DNA of 44,251 nucleotides, from the IMG/VR virus record IMGVR_UViG_3300035670_000420, positions 1-44,251 of that record; one strand, written 5' to 3'. How positions within the stretch are numbered: the stretch's first letter is position 1; every line of letters starts with the position of its first letter. The translations under genes were made by a program, and so were the position numbers. Under the pieces are notes generated by a model, which saw nothing but the letters and a program-made list of their open reading frames with translations, searched no databases and was not told the origin of the DNA. Shown here piece after piece: positions 42,008 to 44,251 of the stretch. The DNA is from a virus.

Positions 42008-42354
42008 TTCTTACCCCCTTTAGTTTGTGATAGGTAGTCTTTATAAGCTGTTGCCAACCATATCCCACCATCTTTATCCCAATATTTTTCTTCCTCACAA
42101 AAGTTTCTAAACCCTCTCACAGCTTCTTCTTTCCAAACACTTTCCATTATTTCCATAGTTTCTTCGTGGCACTTGTTCAATGTTTTTATATCTTTTGCTA
42201 CTTCTTTGTATATTTCTTCTCTTTCCTTTTGTATGAGGGTGGAGAGTTCTTCAATTACTTTAGGCATATTAAAGTTGTACTCATCACCATCACCTAAAAA
42301 GTAACTATATTCATCTATTATTTTCTTTACTTTTTCCTCTATCTGTTTATTCAT
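42004..42354 (-). CDS. Hypothetical helical protein (116 aa)
   Basis: Rich in Glu and Lys, helical, with KYWDKDGGIWLATAYKDYL near the end. GGGGAGGAGAATAA precedes the ATG. Overlaps by four bases with both neighbours. No family recognised. Confidence 0.6.
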   Translation of the reverse strand: MNKQIEEKVKKIIDEYSYFLGDGDEYNFNMPKVIEELSTLIQKEREEIYKEVAKDIKTLNKCHEETMEIMESVWKEEAVRGFRNFCEEEKYWDKDGGIWLATAYKDYLSQTKGGKK

Positions 42355-42623
42355 TTATTCTCCTCCCCAGACTTACTCTTGAGGTATTCATCAACTAAGT
42401 CACCTGCATCAATACTCCCTTTAAAACTTGCTACAAACTCAACAAAGTTTCTTATATCATCTTCCCTAACACTATTAAGTTTGGATTCAAAGAGAGTGTT
42501 TATATTGACTTCCTTGAGAACATATCTCGCACCATCTTTTGTGATAGCGAGTACTTGTTCTATAGGAGTATTAGGTGCTTCAAAGTATCTATTTTCTTCA
42601 AACTCTTTCTTTATATCTTTCAT
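42351..42623 (-). CDS. Hypothetical protein (90 aa)
   Basis: Mixed alpha/beta, acidic. AAAGGATAATT precedes the ATG. No recognised domain; part of the early operon. Confidence 0.6.
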   Translation of the reverse strand: MKDIKKEFEENRYFEAPNTPIEQVLAITKDGARYVLKEVNINTLFESKLNSVREDDIRNFVEFVASFKGSIDAGDLVDEYLKSKSGEENK

Positions 42624-42625
42624 AA

Positions 42626-42961
42626 TTATCCTTTCAAACTTTCTCTAACTATTGCACCTACTGAGTGTGCAAATACCTCATCGTAATGTTCTTCCTCTAT
42701 CCACTCAAATATATCTAATACTGCATGACACGCCTCGTGTGTAAGTGTACCTATCTCCTCTGCTGTCTTTGGCTTTCTTGGTAGGGCTATAACACTGTGC
42801 CTGAAAGGTGTGCTAAAGAACCTACCTCTGCAAGTATCCCAATCCAAATCCTTATCAGTAAACTTATGTCCGTTCTTAGTTAATACTTCCTTAATTGACT
42901 TCTTACTACCCCAACAGACTATTACTTTGTATTCATTGTTTAAGATAGGTATTTCCTTCAT
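42626..42961 (-). CDS. HExxH-containing zincin-like protein
   Basis: 111 residues. LTHEACHAVLD (73-83) contains HExxH, and EVFAHSVG 16 residues later could supply the third ligand, as in small metallopeptidases. The N-terminal CWGSKKS segment is variable. Phage proteins of this type are of unknown substrate; they could be proteases, or the motif may be structural. There is no clear ribosome site; AGTTAGGT lies before the ATG. Confidence 0.6.
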   Translation of the reverse strand: MKEIPILNNEYKVIVCWGSKKSIKEVLTKNGHKFTDKDLDWDTCRGRFFSTPFRHSVIALPRKPKTAEEIGTLTHEACHAVLDIFEWIEEEHYDEVFAHSVGAIVRESLKG

Positions 42962-42984
42962 ACCTAACTTGTAATAACCTAAAC

Positions 42985-43140
42985 TTAATATTTCAAATAC
43001 TTATAGCTCCAAGCATCTGTTCTGTTTACCCTCCTGTTATACTTAGTGGAACATACTGTTGAGCAGAACATTCTACCTTTGTAGGTACTCTCAAACTTCT
43101 TACCACACTCTTTGCATTTGTATTTATGAATTGTTGGCAT
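42985..43140 (-). CDS. Small Cys4 zinc-finger protein (51 aa)
   Basis: Starts at 43140 after AAGAGGATATCAAAG. It shows CKEC (9-12) and CSTVC (26-30), a zinc-knuckle pattern with KKFESTYKGRMF between, then a basic tail. It overlaps the end of the next gene by 17 bases. Probably nucleic-acid binding. Confidence 0.7.
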   Translation of the reverse strand: MPTIHKYKCKECGKKFESTYKGRMFCSTVCSTKYNRRVNRTDAWSYKYLKY

Positions 43141-43333
43141 CTTTGATATCCTCTTTTAACTTATTAACCGTGTTGTCCCTTTCTTCTTGTTCTTGCTCTC
43201 TAACCCACTCATCATATCTTTCACTTTCATCTTTAGTGAACAAGTCGTAGATAAAACTCATTAGTGAGTAAATAAACAAGACAGCGTAATAAGCGAGTAG
43301 TGTTATTCCGGCAATAATAAATACAGCTTTCAT
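43124..43333 (-). CDS. Membrane-anchored coiled-coil protein (69 aa)
   Basis: One membrane segment (about 3-30) followed by a charged Glu/Arg-rich coiled coil. AAAGGAGAAAAA precedes the ATG. The function is unknown; it sits among early genes. Confidence 0.65.
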   Translation of the reverse strand: MKAVFIIAGITLLAYYAVLFIYSLMSFIYDLFTKDESERYDEWVREQEQEERDNTVNKLKEDIKDANNS

Positions 43334-43632
43334 TTTTTCTCCTTTAGGTAAGCCGATAATATGGCTAAATAATTAACTGCATCCTTTATCGTATCCTCAA
43401 TTCTTTCATCTACTACATCAGGTTCTTTGTCTAAGAGGTTTGATATTCTTGATAGTTTATCTGTCAATCTCACAAGTATTGCCCTGTCTATTGGAACTCC
43501 TACATATGTGGAGAATCTAAAGTTCTTAAAAGCATCTTGTTCGGTTGCATAATCTCTATTCTTCTTTGAGACTATACCTCTACAATCCTTGTAAAACCTA
43601 TCTATATAATCTAACAATCCAACTGTAGTCAT
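43330..43632 (-). CDS. Nmad1/DUF1599 nucleotide-modification-associated protein
   Basis: 100 residues from the ATG at 43632, after AAGGAAGGAC. The sequence KKNRDYATEQDAFKNF, then RLTDKLSRISNLLD and DTIKDAVNYLAIL fits the domain often found near DNA-modifying or nucleotide-metabolising phage genes. An ATG at 43671 would extend it but overlaps the nuclease gene by 43 bases. Confidence 0.75.
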   Translation of the reverse strand: MTTVGLLDYIDRFYKDCRGIVSKKNRDYATEQDAFKNFRFSTYVGVPIDRAILVRLTDKLSRISNLLDKEPDVVDERIEDTIKDAVNYLAILSAYLKEKK

Positions 43633-44024
43633 CTTATAGTTGTCCTTCCTTTCCTTATGTACGAAACCCACCCACTCTCCAATGCGTAAGCCATAAAGGT
43701 TAGTAAGTCCTCAAACCTAATAACTGCTAATGGTTCGTTGCAGTAGTTTCTACTCATAACAAGTATTGGCATTTTTCCAAGTCCGGCTTGTGAGGATGCT
43801 TGATCCCAATATTCAGGTACATTCCATTTCTCACTATTCTTACACTCAATGGATACCGGGAGATTGATGAATATGTCTGACTTAAATCCTTCTATTGCAC
43901 CACTCATGGGCATACGTTTTGCTTGTACTCCGTATTCTCTTAATACCTCGTTTATTCTTTTTGCGACTTCCTTTTCAAGTCTTGTGCCTTTTTGTTTCTT
44001 AGAGGCAGGTGTATTTGCAGTCAT
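43629..44024 (-). CDS. PD-(D/E)XK nuclease, Holliday-junction-resolvase-like
   Basis: 131 residues. KGTRLEKEVAKRINEV at the start and SDIFINLPVSIECKNSEKW (about 49-67) give the D...ExK core of the nuclease superfamily. Gly/Met-rich RMPMSGAIEGF precedes it. Such enzymes resolve branched DNA before packaging. No ribosome site: a 27-codon frame ending in TGA overlaps its ATG and may couple translation. Confidence 0.75.
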   Translation of the reverse strand: MTANTPASKKQKGTRLEKEVAKRINEVLREYGVQAKRMPMSGAIEGFKSDIFINLPVSIECKNSEKWNVPEYWDQASSQAGLGKMPILVMSRNYCNEPLAVIRFEDLLTFMAYALESGWVSYIRKGRTTIR

Positions 44025-44127
44025 AAGAAGTAAAATAAATTACCAACTTTCTTATAGAACCTTCTACCGAAATATTTAGATTTAATTAGTTGTTTGTATG
44101 TCATAAGGCAGGTAAAATTTAATACAA

Positions 44128-44251
44128 CCCCGACCCCGACCTCGACCACGACCACGACCTCGACCCCGACCCCGACCTCGACCACGACCACGACCACGAC
44201 CTCGACCCCGACCCCGACCTCGACCACGACCCCGACCACGACCACGACCAC
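44128..44251 (+). repeat. GACCNC hexanucleotide tandem repeat at window end
   Basis: About 20 units of GACCNC, N being C, T or A, run to the edge. The order of N shows a larger pattern (roughly CTAATC, CTAAATC, CTACAAA). It is GC-rich in contrast to the rest. On the minus strand N is the third base of GGT-CGN (Gly-Arg), on the plus strand of CCN-CGA (Pro-Arg), so both dipeptides are unaffected by the variation. Confidence 0.75.

Noticed and set aside
1-44251. Integrated prophage with host flanks
   Set aside because: The integrase and tRNA end lie at 2.7-3.9 kb with phage genes on both sides, and no host-type gene is seen. It is attP in a phage genome or circular form.
1-44251. Reassigned stop codons
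   Set aside because: TAA, TAG and TGA all end well-defined genes at ATGA or TAATG junctions, so the standard code holds.

Overview
This window is a large part of an AT-rich tailed dsDNA phage genome. It looks like a temperate podovirus. The evidence is a TerS/TerL pair, a P22-type portal, a scaffold, an SU10-like HK97-fold capsid protein, a short-tail adaptor and beta-propeller nozzle, and no tape measure. There is also a tyrosine integrase beside a tRNA 3'-end attP. Apart from the integrase and one doubtful antisense ORF, every gene lies on the minus strand. The host is not determined. Most genes have strong AGGAGG-type ribosome sites, TAA/TAG/TGA are all used as stops, and the attP remnant carries an encoded CCA, so the host is a bacterium with the standard code and SD initiation. 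Both edges are open: the left cuts a gene and the right runs into a hexanucleotide repeat, so the early genes are incomplete.

Layout, left to right (genes read right to left). 1-2.7 kb: membrane-anchored lysozyme-like protein, DnaD/O-type replication initiator with iteron-like repeats inside it, Rad52-type annealing protein, small HTH protein. 2.7-3.9 kb: terminator, attP and integrase. 3.9-6.2 kb: two metallophosphoesterases, an HNH protein and small genes. 6.4-7.8 kb: lysis cassette (holin-like proteins, amidase endolysin). 7.8-17.3 kb: tail fibres, nozzle and adaptor, including three genes with Ser-Pro-Ser-x repeats. 17.3-30.1 kb: a very dense cluster of glycosyltransferases and sugar-nucleotide enzymes, with a cytosine methyltransferase and a full-length sigma-70-like factor embedded. 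30.2-41.9 kb: capsid, scaffold, internal virion proteins, portal and terminase. 41.8-44.0 kb: small early genes, including an HExxH protein, an Nmad1/DUF1599 protein and a PD-(D/E)XK resolvase-like nuclease.

The most striking pattern is regulatory. Six structural genes without Shine-Dalgarno sites are preceded by the same roughly 36-bp element: a TTGATA-like box, exactly 17 bp, then TAGTT(A/G) after a run of T, 6-9 bases before the ATG. A seventh copy lies before the scaffold gene. The geometry is that of a promoter starting at or next to the ATG, giving leaderless or near-leaderless mRNA. The phage sigma factor has a canonical -35-reading region 4 but altered residues in the -10-reading region 2.3/2.4, which fits these sites. 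The sigma gene is the last gene of an operon that appears to start at a host-type TTGACA promoter. This suggests a cascade in which an early operon makes sigma and sigma turns on the virion genes.

The second pattern is the placement of Ser-rich fibre genes directly against the glycosyltransferase cluster, as in serine-rich adhesin glycosylation loci. This suggests that the phage may glycosylate its own tail fibres, although modification of the host surface or of DNA is also possible.
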